Source of the DNA: a virus
Virus record (IMG/VR): IMGVR_UViG_3300043788_000049
Span: 1 to 64,000 of that record
Direction: 5' to 3' (one strand)
Length of the DNA: 64,000 bases
Below the pieces are notes generated by a model. It worked only from the letters and a program-made list of their open reading frames with translations. It was not told where the DNA came from and did not search any database. Shown in pieces: positions 57,127-64,000 of the stretch (its first letter is position 1; each line of letters starts with the position of its first letter). A program made the position numbers and the translations under genes.

Positions 57127-57344
57127 TTCCTAGAAACCGGGCGGCGACGGAGGCTTGGTCTACGTAGTCCGCGGCCATCCGCGTCACTCATATTGTCACC
57201 CGCAGCCCAAATCTTGAACAGCCGCTCCCAGCGGTCGAACGCCTCGTCCCTGTTAACGTTGCGCCGGTGGCACATTAGCCAGCCGGCGCAGAAGGAAAAC
57301 AAAGCGGTGACCGGCAGGAACGCCCAGACCCAGCCGCACATCAC
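57114..57344 (-). CDS. Small membrane protein (76 aa)
   Basis: MMCGWVWAFLPVTALFSFCA is an N-terminal membrane helix; an Arg-rich tail follows. Overlaps the HNH gene end by 13 bases. Not recognised. Confidence 0.55.
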   Translation of the reverse strand: MMCGWVWAFLPVTALFSFCAGWLMCHRRNVNRDEAFDRWERLFKIWAAGDNMSDADGRGLRRPSLRRRPVSRNQRT

Positions 57345-57748
57345 GCAATCGGCGGGAAGCCGCAGGCTTTAATGAACGCGATGGCCCCGGCATAGCCGGC
57401 CGCGCTGATCGCCGCGATCGTATCGGAGTTCTCGAACGAGGCTCCGGTCACGACTATCTCCGAGGAATAGGTCGGAGGGGTTGTCGCCGCCGCCGCGAGC
57501 TTGATCATGGTGTGTGGCTTGAGCCACAGCATCCCGGCCGCATCCGCCGAGAGGACCATCCCGTCCGGGCTCGCCATGCAGTTCGAGAGCGTGATCGCCG
57601 TATTGTGGTCGGCGGGATTGTCTGGGTCCGAACCAGCATCCCAGATGCGCGTCTGGACTGCCAAGCTCGTCGGCCCGCTCTGCATAAGGGTGACTTTGTT
57701 GAGCGCCCCCGACACGACCGAGACGATGGTAAACATATTGACGGCCAT
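57341..57748 (-). CDS. Hypothetical structural-type protein (135 aa)
   Basis: MAVNMFTIVSVVSGALNKVT, beta-rich with Ala/Ser/Thr; resembles small virion or tail proteins. Not recognised. Four-base overlap with the membrane gene. Confidence 0.55.
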   Translation of the reverse strand: MAVNMFTIVSVVSGALNKVTLMQSGPTSLAVQTRIWDAGSDPDNPADHNTAITLSNCMASPDGMVLSADAAGMLWLKPHTMIKLAAAATTPPTYSSEIVVTGASFENSDTIAAISAAGYAGAIAFIKACGFPPIA

Positions 57749-57762
57749 TGCGGTGCTCCCTG

Positions 57763-58161
57763 TCAGACCCGCGTTCCGTGGATGACAATTTGCTTATTGT
57801 TGATCGTGACGACCGGGAGCGGCAGCCCGCGGCGGCGCGCGCTGGCGGTGGTCGCCGGGGTGGCGTTGACCGCATCGCAGATGACCTTGGCGACCGCCTC
57901 GACGGGCACGATGACGGTGCCGGCGGGGCCATAGGCGGCAAGGACGGCGGCGACGCTCTCGATGGTCGGCAGGAAGCTACAGCCCGCAACGACGGCCGAG
58001 CGCACCGAGTTGATGAACGCCGTGACGTCCTGCTGGACGACAGGCGGCACGCCGCCAGCGCAAGCGGCAAGGCTGAGGGCCGCGGCGACCGGCAGGGCGT
58101 TGACCAGTCCCCGGAGGGCGAGCGATCCGGCGAAGATCGGGATAGCAATGGCCTTCTGCAT
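57763..58161 (-). CDS. Lipoprotein (132 aa)
   Basis: MQKAIAIPIFAGSLALRGLV leads to LAACAGGVPPVV, a lipobox. The mature part contains Ala/Val-rich helices and a basic end. It is next to the holin-like gene; a spanin-like role is possible but unproven. Confidence 0.58.
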   Translation of the reverse strand: MQKAIAIPIFAGSLALRGLVNALPVAAALSLAACAGGVPPVVQQDVTAFINSVRSAVVAGCSFLPTIESVAAVLAAYGPAGTVIVPVEAVAKVICDAVNATPATTASARRRGLPLPVVTINNKQIVIHGTRV

Positions 58162-58162
58162 G

Positions 58163-58540
58163 TCAGGCTCCCTTCTTGAGCTGCGCGGTTCCGCTGACGT
58201 TGCCGCTGACCACAACATTGTCGGTGATGAAGTCCGAGGCCGTGACGACCTTGTCGTTGTCGTTGTGGGCCGCATTGTTGGCGACCGCAGGCGTGGTGAT
58301 GACGCTCACAACTCCAGGCGCGTGGCTGGCGGCCGTGATGACGGCGTCCGGCGTGTGCTGGTAGGACTTGTAGCGCTCGATCACGAAGCCGACGATCAGC
58401 ATGATGATGGTGCCGAAGGCCGCGGTCGTCGAATCGAGGTCCGGCGAAGTGACGATGCCCTTGCTGACGAGCCAAGCGGCGACTGCGCCGGCAAGCCACA
58501 TGGCTGCGCTGGTGACGGTGCTCTTAAGCTGCGGGTCCAT
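58163..58540 (-). CDS. Holin-like membrane protein (125 aa)
   Basis: TSAAMWLAGAVAAWLVSKGI and TTAAFGTIIMLIVGFVIERY are two hydrophobic segments; then HTPDAVITAASHAPGVVSVI resembles proteins annotated as phage holins. It lies close to the endolysin. Length and topology fit; activity inferred. Confidence 0.62.
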   Translation of the reverse strand: MDPQLKSTVTSAAMWLAGAVAAWLVSKGIVTSPDLDSTTAAFGTIIMLIVGFVIERYKSYQHTPDAVITAASHAPGVVSVITTPAVANNAAHNDNDKVVTASDFITDNVVVSGNVSGTAQLKKGA

Positions 58541-58694
58541 TGGGTGTTCCTTTTGGTTTTTTCCATGCTCCTGGTGGAAAAGAAGGAAGGCTAAAGAACG
58601 GCCAGTTTTTCCACCAAAGCACAAGTCGCCAAGGCCATTTGAACGCATACAGTCGAACACCTAACGGGCCAATACCGAAACCGGGCGTTGTCAT
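58524..58694 (-). CDS. Small conserved phage protein (56 aa)
   Basis: MTTPGFGIGPLGVRLYAFKW then PWRLVLWWKNWPFFSLPS is a phage motif (GPLGVRL...LVLWWK...FS) of unknown role. Overlaps the holin start by 17 bases. Confidence 0.6.
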   Translation of the reverse strand: MTTPGFGIGPLGVRLYAFKWPWRLVLWWKNWPFFSLPSFPPGAWKKPKGTPNGPAA

Positions 58695-58936
58695 TCCACT
58701 CTCCAAATACGGACGCCTTCTTTAAGCTTTCGCGTCGTGAACTTGCGGCCGGTCTCGCGCGTGATCGCAGTCGCGAACGCGCTCAGGTTATGCTGGGTCC
58801 TCTCCGGGAATAGCACGCTGTCGCCTATTTCCATATCCCGCAAGATAGAGCGTTCCTGCGAGGGCGCGGGGATCGGGACCCCCTTCTCGATCTCTGGGGC
58901 AGCGAACAACGCCTTATGGTTCAGGAAATCTGGCAC
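58691..58936 (-). CDS. Small conserved phage protein (81 aa)
   Basis: KGVPIPAPSQERSILRDMEI then GDSVLFPERTQ and GRKFTTRKLKEGVRIWRVE; a common phage pattern (MEVGDS...GRKFTTR..G.R.WR). Function unknown. Four-base overlap with the next. Confidence 0.65.
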   Translation of the reverse strand: MPDFLNHKALFAAPEIEKGVPIPAPSQERSILRDMEIGDSVLFPERTQHNLSAFATAITRETGRKFTTRKLKEGVRIWRVE

Positions 58937-58944
58937 ATGGTTCC

Positions 58945-59409
58945 TTAAAGGGTCTGGTCAAACTGTTTCAGGTTACTCGTTTGGATAATGTTAAGCAATT
59001 CAGCGGCATAGTGAATGTCCGTCGCATAGCCGCAGTCGTGGAGGGCCTGACAATACGCCTCGACGGTCGGGGCGTCGATGCAGAGCTGGTAGTGCGGTGT
59101 CACCAGCAGCGCCGCGTGCGCGTCGAAGCCCGCCTCGACCGTCGAGTAGTTCGCGAAGTTCTGCCATATCGCATAGACATGGCCGGAAGGCGTCTGCTCC
59201 TTGGTCATGCGCCGGGTGTAGTCGCCCGCCGCAACCTGCGCCACCGTGGCCTTGATCCCGAAGTAGTTGTTCGCCCCCGATGCGTATTTCCCCCATCCGC
59301 TCTCTAGCGCCCATTGCGCGATCGTGACCGAAACGAATGGGCCCCGCGGCCAGAACGTCTTGTGAGAGGCTTGGGCGGCCTCGATGATCTCGGCGGGAAT
59401 GTCTGTCAT
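58945..59409 (-). CDS. Endolysin, glucosaminidase (GH73/FlgJ-type, 154 aa)
   Basis: TIAQWALESGWGKYASGANN with catalytic Glu36, NYFGIKA, then HYAAELLNIIQTSNL. Compact single-domain muramidase/glucosaminidase that cuts peptidoglycan at lysis. The ATG at 59409 shares TGATG with the endonuclease stop upstream. Confidence 0.85.
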   Translation of the reverse strand: MTDIPAEIIEAAQASHKTFWPRGPFVSVTIAQWALESGWGKYASGANNYFGIKATVAQVAAGDYTRRMTKEQTPSGHVYAIWQNFANYSTVEAGFDAHAALLVTPHYQLCIDAPTVEAYCQALHDCGYATDIHYAAELLNIIQTSNLKQFDQTL

Positions 59410-60035
59410 CAGGCAGCCCTCCGAGACCACGTCGTCCTTAGTGCCATTTCGACAGCTTTCTGAGCTGCCATCCCTCTATAAACACGGCCATGCACAGTGC
59501 CATATTTTAAGGTGCAACCGGATCGTTCGAATATTTCGGGCAGCGTTAGCGCTTCGCCTTTATAGGGATGAAGATGCGAGACGGTGCGGTTGCGCGCTTG
59601 TTCCTTTACGGTTGCCCAGCGGCAATTCCCCGGCTCGTAGTTGCCGTCATTGTCGATCCGATCAAGCGATAGACCACGGGGCCTTTTGCCCATGTCTGCA
59701 AGAAATGCCTCAAAACTATCCCACCGCGAACAAATAACAATGCCGCGATCCGCATACCACTTGCGGTTCTTTTTATCGCTAATTTTTACGCGCTGACGCA
59801 TTGAGACCCATGCACTATAGGTAGTGGAGCGCTCGTTTCGCCTATTGTGGCCATGAGAGAGAGACCGCGCAGTTATGGCGCTGCGTGCGTAACAGCCGCA
59901 GGAAGTTGTATGACCACTCTTCACATGCTGGAGAGTTGTTTCGAATTCCTTTCCGCATTCGCATCTGAAAACGCCACGCGTGATGAATCCGCGACCGCCA
60001 GTCCGTGGCAATCTCTGAATCAGCAATGGCGTCAT
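59409..60035 (-). CDS. Free-standing HNH-superfamily homing endonuclease (zinc-ribbon type)
   Basis: 208 residues. CECGKEFETTLQ and SCGC zinc part, core YSAWVSMRQRVKISDKKNRK, WYADRGIVICSRWDSFEAFL, LSLDRIDNDGNYEPGNCRWA and a C-terminal helical region. Related to the genes before the portal and large terminase. It sits right before the endolysin and overlaps its start. Confidence 0.86.
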   Translation of the reverse strand: MTPLLIQRLPRTGGRGFITRGVFRCECGKEFETTLQHVKSGHTTSCGCYARSAITARSLSHGHNRRNERSTTYSAWVSMRQRVKISDKKNRKWYADRGIVICSRWDSFEAFLADMGKRPRGLSLDRIDNDGNYEPGNCRWATVKEQARNRTVSHLHPYKGEALTLPEIFERSGCTLKYGTVHGRVYRGMAAQKAVEMALRTTWSRRAA

Positions 60036-60475
60036 AGTCCCAGCCCCTCATGACTAATGAAACCTTGGCCAACTTGGTCGATCATGTCGACCAACTGCTT
60101 TGGCGCTTTCATAGGTGTGCAGGCGTTTGGTCCATCGATCCAGAAGATAACGCCTCCGTCTCCTATTCGAGCCAGAACGGCCTTATCGCCGGATGGAAAG
60201 CCGGCCCCTGTTTGTGGGTTTAGGATGTAAATGCCGCGCAAGAACTCCCATTGGTCTCTATTTAACTCAATCCAGGCTGTGCTGCCATTTGCGATAGCAA
60301 GCGCTTTAGCCTCTTCGATCGTCCTACAGGGGCCTCGTGGCGTCTGAGCCGCCGCCTTGTGCTGCATGTCGGCCATCACGAACAAGAGAAATATCACGAT
60401 GGCCAGGACTGCGGCGATGAGCCAGTCGGTGCGGCTGAGATCCTCGGGCTTCTTCCGATACTGCCGCAATGTCAT
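60032..60475 (-). CDS. Membrane-anchored hypothetical protein (147 aa)
   Basis: TDWLIAAVLAIVIFLLFVMA is a transmembrane helix; the rest is a compact alpha/beta domain (WIELNRDQWEFLRGIYILNP, AVLARIGDGGVIFWIDGP). Not recognised. Confidence 0.58.
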   Translation of the reverse strand: MTLRQYRKKPEDLSRTDWLIAAVLAIVIFLLFVMADMQHKAAAQTPRGPCRTIEEAKALAIANGSTAWIELNRDQWEFLRGIYILNPQTGAGFPSGDKAVLARIGDGGVIFWIDGPNACTPMKAPKQLVDMIDQVGQGFISHEGLGL

Positions 60476-61753
60476 TTACCCCCCCCAGATTGTTGCATCG
60501 GCGGTATAGTGGAGGAAGGCCGATGAGATGCTGGTGGTCGATCCATCGAAGAGAAATGAGGCTGTCGAGATATTGAATGGCGGCTGCGTGGCCGTGACGC
60601 CGGCCGTAAAGGCCGAACTGGTTTGCAGAATGACCGAAACCTTGTTGACCGTCCCAGCACTATCCCAATAGCTGACCGTGGGGACATTGCGCATCAGGGT
60701 CGGGAACATCACGAGGCCGGCATTGACGCCTGCGTTATTGGTGAGGGCCGGCCCTGCGATATTCAGCGTGGTGGCGGTCCCGGCGGAGCTTCCATTCGCA
60801 TAGCTCTGCGCCCAGAAGCGGTAATTCCACTGAATGTCGCTGGCCGGATCGCGAACCTCTGGAGTGGGCGGGCTCGCATTGAGGCCGATGGTTGCGCCAG
60901 GGGTGACGCGCGCATCGAAGCCGGCGTTGAGAGTGAACGTCTTGCCGGAAGTCGAGAAGTTATTGCCAAGATCCACAATGAACTCGTAGCCGGTGGTAGC
61001 TCCTGAATTGGCGGCAAAGGTGTAGGCTTCCGTGCAGCTCGTGTTGTTCAAGCACGCTTGCAGGTTGACCGAGGAAAGATCGGTTGTGGAGCCCGCCCAA
61101 GCTCCCCCTGCCGTAACCCCGCCATCCTGACCGCCTGTGGCGTATTTCGTCGTTAGGGTCGGCGTGATGGTCGCGCCGGAATTATTAAACCAGGGAAGTT
61201 GAAAGGTTACGGTCTGCCCCGCAAACTTTGCCGCCGTGTAGCTTTCGACAACGAACCGCAGTTTCACATCGGTTACGCTCGCTGCCCCGGTGACTTTGAG
61301 AGCGTTGTAGCCAAGAGAGCCAACCGGACCAGCAGACTGCGTCCAGGTCACGGCGGCGCCAGATGCGACGACAAAGACACCCTCGGCGGTCCAATCCGCA
61401 TTCCCCACGACAGTCGATGTCGTCCCGCTGGTTCCGTGGAACCATGCGGTTAGGGTGGCGTTCCGCAGAACGTTGGTGAAGCCCTCGGTGTTGCCGGCGA
61501 TCACCGCATTGCCGATGTTGTTGCAGCCGAAGGCTGACATCGAAGCCGTCCAGGTCAAGGCTTGAGCAGCGCCGTGGCAATCCGTCATCGTGAAGAAATG
61601 CTGGATGCCGGATTGGTCAATGCCGCCTGAAGGTTGCGAACCCGCAGTCCCCGACGATTGAAGGCGGTTGATGTAATCCTGCGCCGCCGCCGGCTCGGCC
61701 AGCAAGGCGAATGGGGAGCAAGCCAGAAGGAGGCCGAGGCGGTGAGGCTTCAT
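60476..61753 (-). CDS. Fibre-like protein with signal peptide (425 aa)
   Basis: MKPHRLGLLLACSPFALLAE, then AAAQ: an N-terminal signal-like segment. The body is beta-rich with carbohydrate-binding-type regions (TAWFHGTSGTTSTVVGNADW, LRFVVESYTAAKFAGQTVTF). A phage fibre or displayed adhesin. A signal peptide on a fibre-like protein is odd. ATGA overlap with the fibre gene upstream. Confidence 0.6.
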   Translation of the reverse strand: MKPHRLGLLLACSPFALLAEPAAAQDYINRLQSSGTAGSQPSGGIDQSGIQHFFTMTDCHGAAQALTWTASMSAFGCNNIGNAVIAGNTEGFTNVLRNATLTAWFHGTSGTTSTVVGNADWTAEGVFVVASGAAVTWTQSAGPVGSLGYNALKVTGAASVTDVKLRFVVESYTAAKFAGQTVTFQLPWFNNSGATITPTLTTKYATGGQDGGVTAGGAWAGSTTDLSSVNLQACLNNTSCTEAYTFAANSGATTGYEFIVDLGNNFSTSGKTFTLNAGFDARVTPGATIGLNASPPTPEVRDPASDIQWNYRFWAQSYANGSSAGTATTLNIAGPALTNNAGVNAGLVMFPTLMRNVPTVSYWDSAGTVNKVSVILQTSSAFTAGVTATQPPFNISTASFLFDGSTTSISSAFLHYTADATIWGG

Positions 61754-62370
61754 CGGTTTGTCTGCGCAGTTGATTGGATCGTCGCGATTTGCGCCGAGGT
61801 CAGCCCAAGAGAGCTTTGGACCAAGGCCCAGATAGAGCCGCCGACCGGCCAGAACGCATCGCTATAGGCAATGTTCTGAGAGTTGGTCGTGTCCGGCGGC
61901 ACGGCGGCCTCGAAGGTTTCGAGCGTATAGCCCTGCGTCACGATCGCCCGCTTGGCTTGCCCCGAGGTAATGGGCAGCGTGTTGATCGTCGGGGCAGCAG
62001 CAGTGAACTGGATGAAATTGATTGGTGTCACGCCAACGATGATCGGGTTAGGCGTCGCGACCGCGAAGATCGCGTTGGCGTAGAGCAGGCCATTAGTGAT
62101 AAGAGTTTGTGTGCCCTGGACGACGTTGGAATCGCCATTAAAATCAATTGCTAACGTCCATGCACCAAGCTGCGCATTGTAAATTCCGTTCGTGGTCGCC
62201 GATGTATTTGCCCGGACGAGGATGCGGTCGCCGGCCAAAGTCTGATAACCATCGATCACGAGCAGACCGATCATTCCATTCGTGCGGTCCATTGTCGTGG
62301 CGGCCTGACAGGGCGCTTTGATCGCCACCTGATCGGGAATGCCGCCGAGAATATCGAGGGAGGTCGACAA
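61750..62370 (-). CDS. Tail fibre-like protein (206 aa, TTG start)
   Basis: LVIDGYQTLAGDRILVRANT then NGIYNAQLGAWTLAIDF is the usual repeat module of phage tail fibres. TTG at 62368-62370 behind a GAGG site. It is likely part of the fibre that follows the ejection proteins. Confidence 0.72.
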   Translation of the reverse strand: MSTSLDILGGIPDQVAIKAPCQAATTMDRTNGMIGLLVIDGYQTLAGDRILVRANTSATTNGIYNAQLGAWTLAIDFNGDSNVVQGTQTLITNGLLYANAIFAVATPNPIIVGVTPINFIQFTAAAPTINTLPITSGQAKRAIVTQGYTLETFEAAVPPDTTNSQNIAYSDAFWPVGGSIWALVQSSLGLTSAQIATIQSTAQTNR

Positions 62371-62431
62371 GCCTGGACCTCAACCAATAGAGGAACGAGC
62401 CTGACGGATTACCACGGATAGCCGCTAGGGG

Positions 62432-62572
62432 CTACCGCCCCCGCGTATTGCGGGTGCCCGGTGGCGGCTTCGTGATCTTGACCACCTGGGGAGCCGAGCG
62501 GACCACGCGCCCGCTGGCGTCGCGGCGCACGATGACGACCTTGCCGGGGCGATGGCTGTAGATCGCCTTCAC
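62432..62572 (-). CDS. Small basic protein (46 aa, GTG start)
   Basis: KAIYSHRPGKVVIVRRDASG then RVVRSAPQVVKITKPPPG. GTGA overlap with the gene upstream. Not recognised. Confidence 0.55.
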   Translation of the reverse strand: MKAIYSHRPGKVVIVRRDASGRVVRSAPQVVKITKPPPGTRNTRGR

Positions 62573-62799
62573 TTCTTCCCCCGCTCGGCCTCGATCCGGT
62601 GGACCTCGGCGATCATGTCGAAGATGTCGGGCTCCGGCGGGTCCTCCTCTTCGTCGAGCAGGCCGATATCCCGCAGATAGTCGTGGCTGACATAGGTGAT
62701 GCCGCCCGCCCATGGGTGGTTAAGAGCGTGTCCGCCTGCCGGTGTTTCGAAGGCGTCGACGAGCAAGCCTTGCCAGTTCGGAGGATCGCCAATGGTCAT
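62569..62799 (-). CDS. Small hypothetical protein with weak C-tag (76 aa)
   Basis: Ends EPDIFDMIAEVHRIEAERGK, a weaker version of the PNLFDxLDELR peptide of the 32.7-35.6 kb genes. It lies far from them, between virion genes. ATGA overlap on the upstream side. Confidence 0.55.
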   Translation of the reverse strand: MTIGDPPNWQGLLVDAFETPAGGHALNHPWAGGITYVSHDYLRDIGLLDEEEDPPEPDIFDMIAEVHRIEAERGKK

Positions 62800-64000
62800 C
62801 GCGGAGCCGGAGTAAAGATGCGGGGCCAGCGGGAGGGTAGCATTTCTCCCGGTTTCCAGAAATACTGCTGGCCTGTTTCCTTCCTAAGTTTTTCAGCTTG
62901 CTGCCAGAACTCACGGTGCGCATCCGGGTCGGTCGCATACTGCGCCTGATCGAGGATCATCCGGTTGAACGCCGCGCGGATCGGCCATGCTGTCGCGGCG
63001 ACGGGCGTATAGCCTTGCGCAAATCGCCGCCCCGCCTTCGCGAAGACCTTGCGCCACGGCTGCTTCTGCGTGCCGGATTGCCAGTTGCGAAGAAGATCGA
63101 GGGCGCCCTGCCCGGCGTTGATGGGGAATGTGGCGACCGGCCCCGCCAGGGTTTCGAGCGGCCCTTGGCCGAAGGATGAAATGTCGGAGGTCAGGAAGTC
63201 GCCGAATAGACCGAAGGAGGCCGAGGTCGCCAGGGCGCGAACCCAGGTCGAGAAGCCAACGCGCGATGTAGGGTCCATAGGCAGCGCATCCTTGCCAGCG
63301 GCGATCTGCTTTAACTGGAGCGACATCATCCCCATCATCCAGAGGATCGGGATGAAAGCGGCGAGATAAGCGATGCCGTGCCAGTTGCTTCGGGCGAACT
63401 CGCGCTGGAGCCCGAGGGCTTGGGTGATCGTGTAGGTGCCAATGAAACCCTTGAACATGCCGAAGGATAGCGCGAGCGCTCTGGGCGCCCCCCCCGGCAC
63501 CGTGCCGCCAAGCATTGTCGCCGAAAAGCGCATGGAGTGTTGCGGGACGGCGACCTCTCGCTCGCCCTGCATATAGGTGTTGAGGTTGATCCCCACCTGC
63601 CGGGCGATCTCCTCGGCGGCCTCTTGGTCCTTGGTCGGATCGAGCGATGGGCGGCCATAGGCTTGCAGGACTTCCTGCGGCTTCAGGCTCCCAGCATCGG
63701 GAATGTCGATCGGCCGGAGCCACTTCGCGGAGCCGACCGATGGCTCATAAAGCTCGGCGAGCTGCATGACCTTCCAGTCGCGCTCATCCATCCCGTAGCC
63801 CTGGAGCTTCGTGCGCACGCGCTCAGGAAGCCCGGACCAGGACTGCTTGATGTTGTCGGCGAAGAAAGCCATGTGGCCGCGGAAGTTGGCGGCCTTGTGG
63901 GCATTGACGACCGGGATAAGGCCCGTCCAGTGGGTGGTGCGGTCGGGGAGCCAGCGCGACCAGTTCGCCGCCTTGGCGAGCGCGCCGGACTGGCGAGCGA
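62796..64000 (-). CDS. Large virion protein, C-terminal part (cut by right edge)
   Basis: The frame is open from the right edge to a stop at 62796 (401 codons visible). Helical with hydrophobic stretches (GIAYLAAFIPILWMMGMMSL, GFSTWVRALATSASFGLFGD). It resembles the C-terminal part of a large ejection protein. The same-strand frame at the left edge has the N-terminal part of such a protein and reads in the same direction, so they may be one gene if the molecule is circular. No start codon inside the window is needed. Confidence 0.72.
   Translation of the reverse strand, partial: ARQSGALAKAANWSRWLPDRTTHWTGLIPVVNAHKAANFRGHMAFFADNIKQSWSGLPERVRTKLQGYGMDERDWKVMQLAELYEPSVGSAKWLRPIDIPDAGSLKPQEVLQAYGRPSLDPTKDQEAAEEIARQVGINLNTYMQGEREVAVPQHSMRFSATMLGGTVPGGAPRALALSFGMFKGFIGTYTITQALGLQREFARSNWHGIAYLAAFIPILWMMGMMSLQLKQIAAGKDALPMDPTSRVGFSTWVRALATSASFGLFGDFLTSDISSFGQGPLETLAGPVATFPINAGQGALDLLRNWQSGTQKQPWRKVFAKAGRRFAQGYTPVAATAWPIRAAFNRMILDQAQYATDPDAHREFWQQAEKLRKETGQQYFWKPGEMLPSRWPRIFTPAPR

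Noticed and set aside
1-64000. Integrase, T7-type RNA polymerase, DNA polymerase, reverse transcriptase (diversity element), tRNA and CRISPR
   Set aside because: Looked for by motif in the listed genes and gaps; none recognised. tRNA genes cannot be excluded by eye.

Overview
The window is almost entirely phage DNA. It is high-GC and densely packed, with genes joined by ATGA, GTGA, TTGA or TGATG stop/start overlaps. The virion genes are of the T7-like podovirus kind: head-tail connector portal, tail tubular proteins A and B, and three internal/ejection proteins. No T7-type RNA polymerase, DNA polymerase, integrase or tRNA gene was seen, so transcription and most replication are probably left to the host. 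The host is probably a high-GC proteobacterium. An alphaproteobacterium is my guess, and nothing here proves it.

Most genes lie on the minus strand and are read from high to low coordinates. In reading order: terminase small subunit (31.1-31.9 kb); a dense run of small hypothetical genes led by a GIY-YIG nuclease with a promoter/operator region (24-30.9 kb); terminase large subunit, portal, scaffold, capsid and a sugar-binding fibre/decoration protein (13-23 kb); a glycosyltransferase/methyltransferase cassette (10.3-13.1 kb); tail tube genes (5.7-9.1 kb); and internal virion proteins (left edge to 5.3 kb). The left edge cuts the N-terminal part of a large virion gene, and the right edge carries the C-terminal part of a large virion gene on the same strand. 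Fibres, endolysin, holin and a set of membrane/coiled-coil proteins follow (53-62.8 kb). This is the normal late-gene order if the molecule is circular or circularly permuted, so the window may be nearly a whole genome.

The middle holds the early and accessory genes. The 41.1-49.7 kb block (minus) has an Acb2-like anti-CBASS protein, two DNA methyltransferases, a RecE/RecT-like recombination pair and a LexA-like DNA-binding protein. The 49.9-53.2 kb block (plus) has an AT-hook/Rmf-like protein, a VRR-NUC nuclease and a probable replication initiator whose coding sequence contains direct repeats and perfect palindromes resembling an origin.

The most unusual part is 32.7-41.2 kb. A MoxR-type AAA+ ATPase, a PseT-like phosphatase and a VWA/metallopeptidase protein are transcribed together with six small proteins that differ in sequence but end in the same C-terminal peptide (consensus PNLFDxLDELRA). 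Divergent from the same intergenic promoter region is an operon in which six proteins carry a different shared motif (HAxxVExILxxVAEYxxP), usually at the N-terminus. I know of no description of this arrangement.

Seven homing-endonuclease-like genes of two architectures sit directly in front of, and often overlap the start of, essential genes (tail tube A, capsid, portal, large terminase, RecT, endolysin) or follow the nuclease gene; an eighth is antisense. Several genes appear to start at non-standard codons: ATC for the major capsid protein, and CTG and ATT for two small genes.
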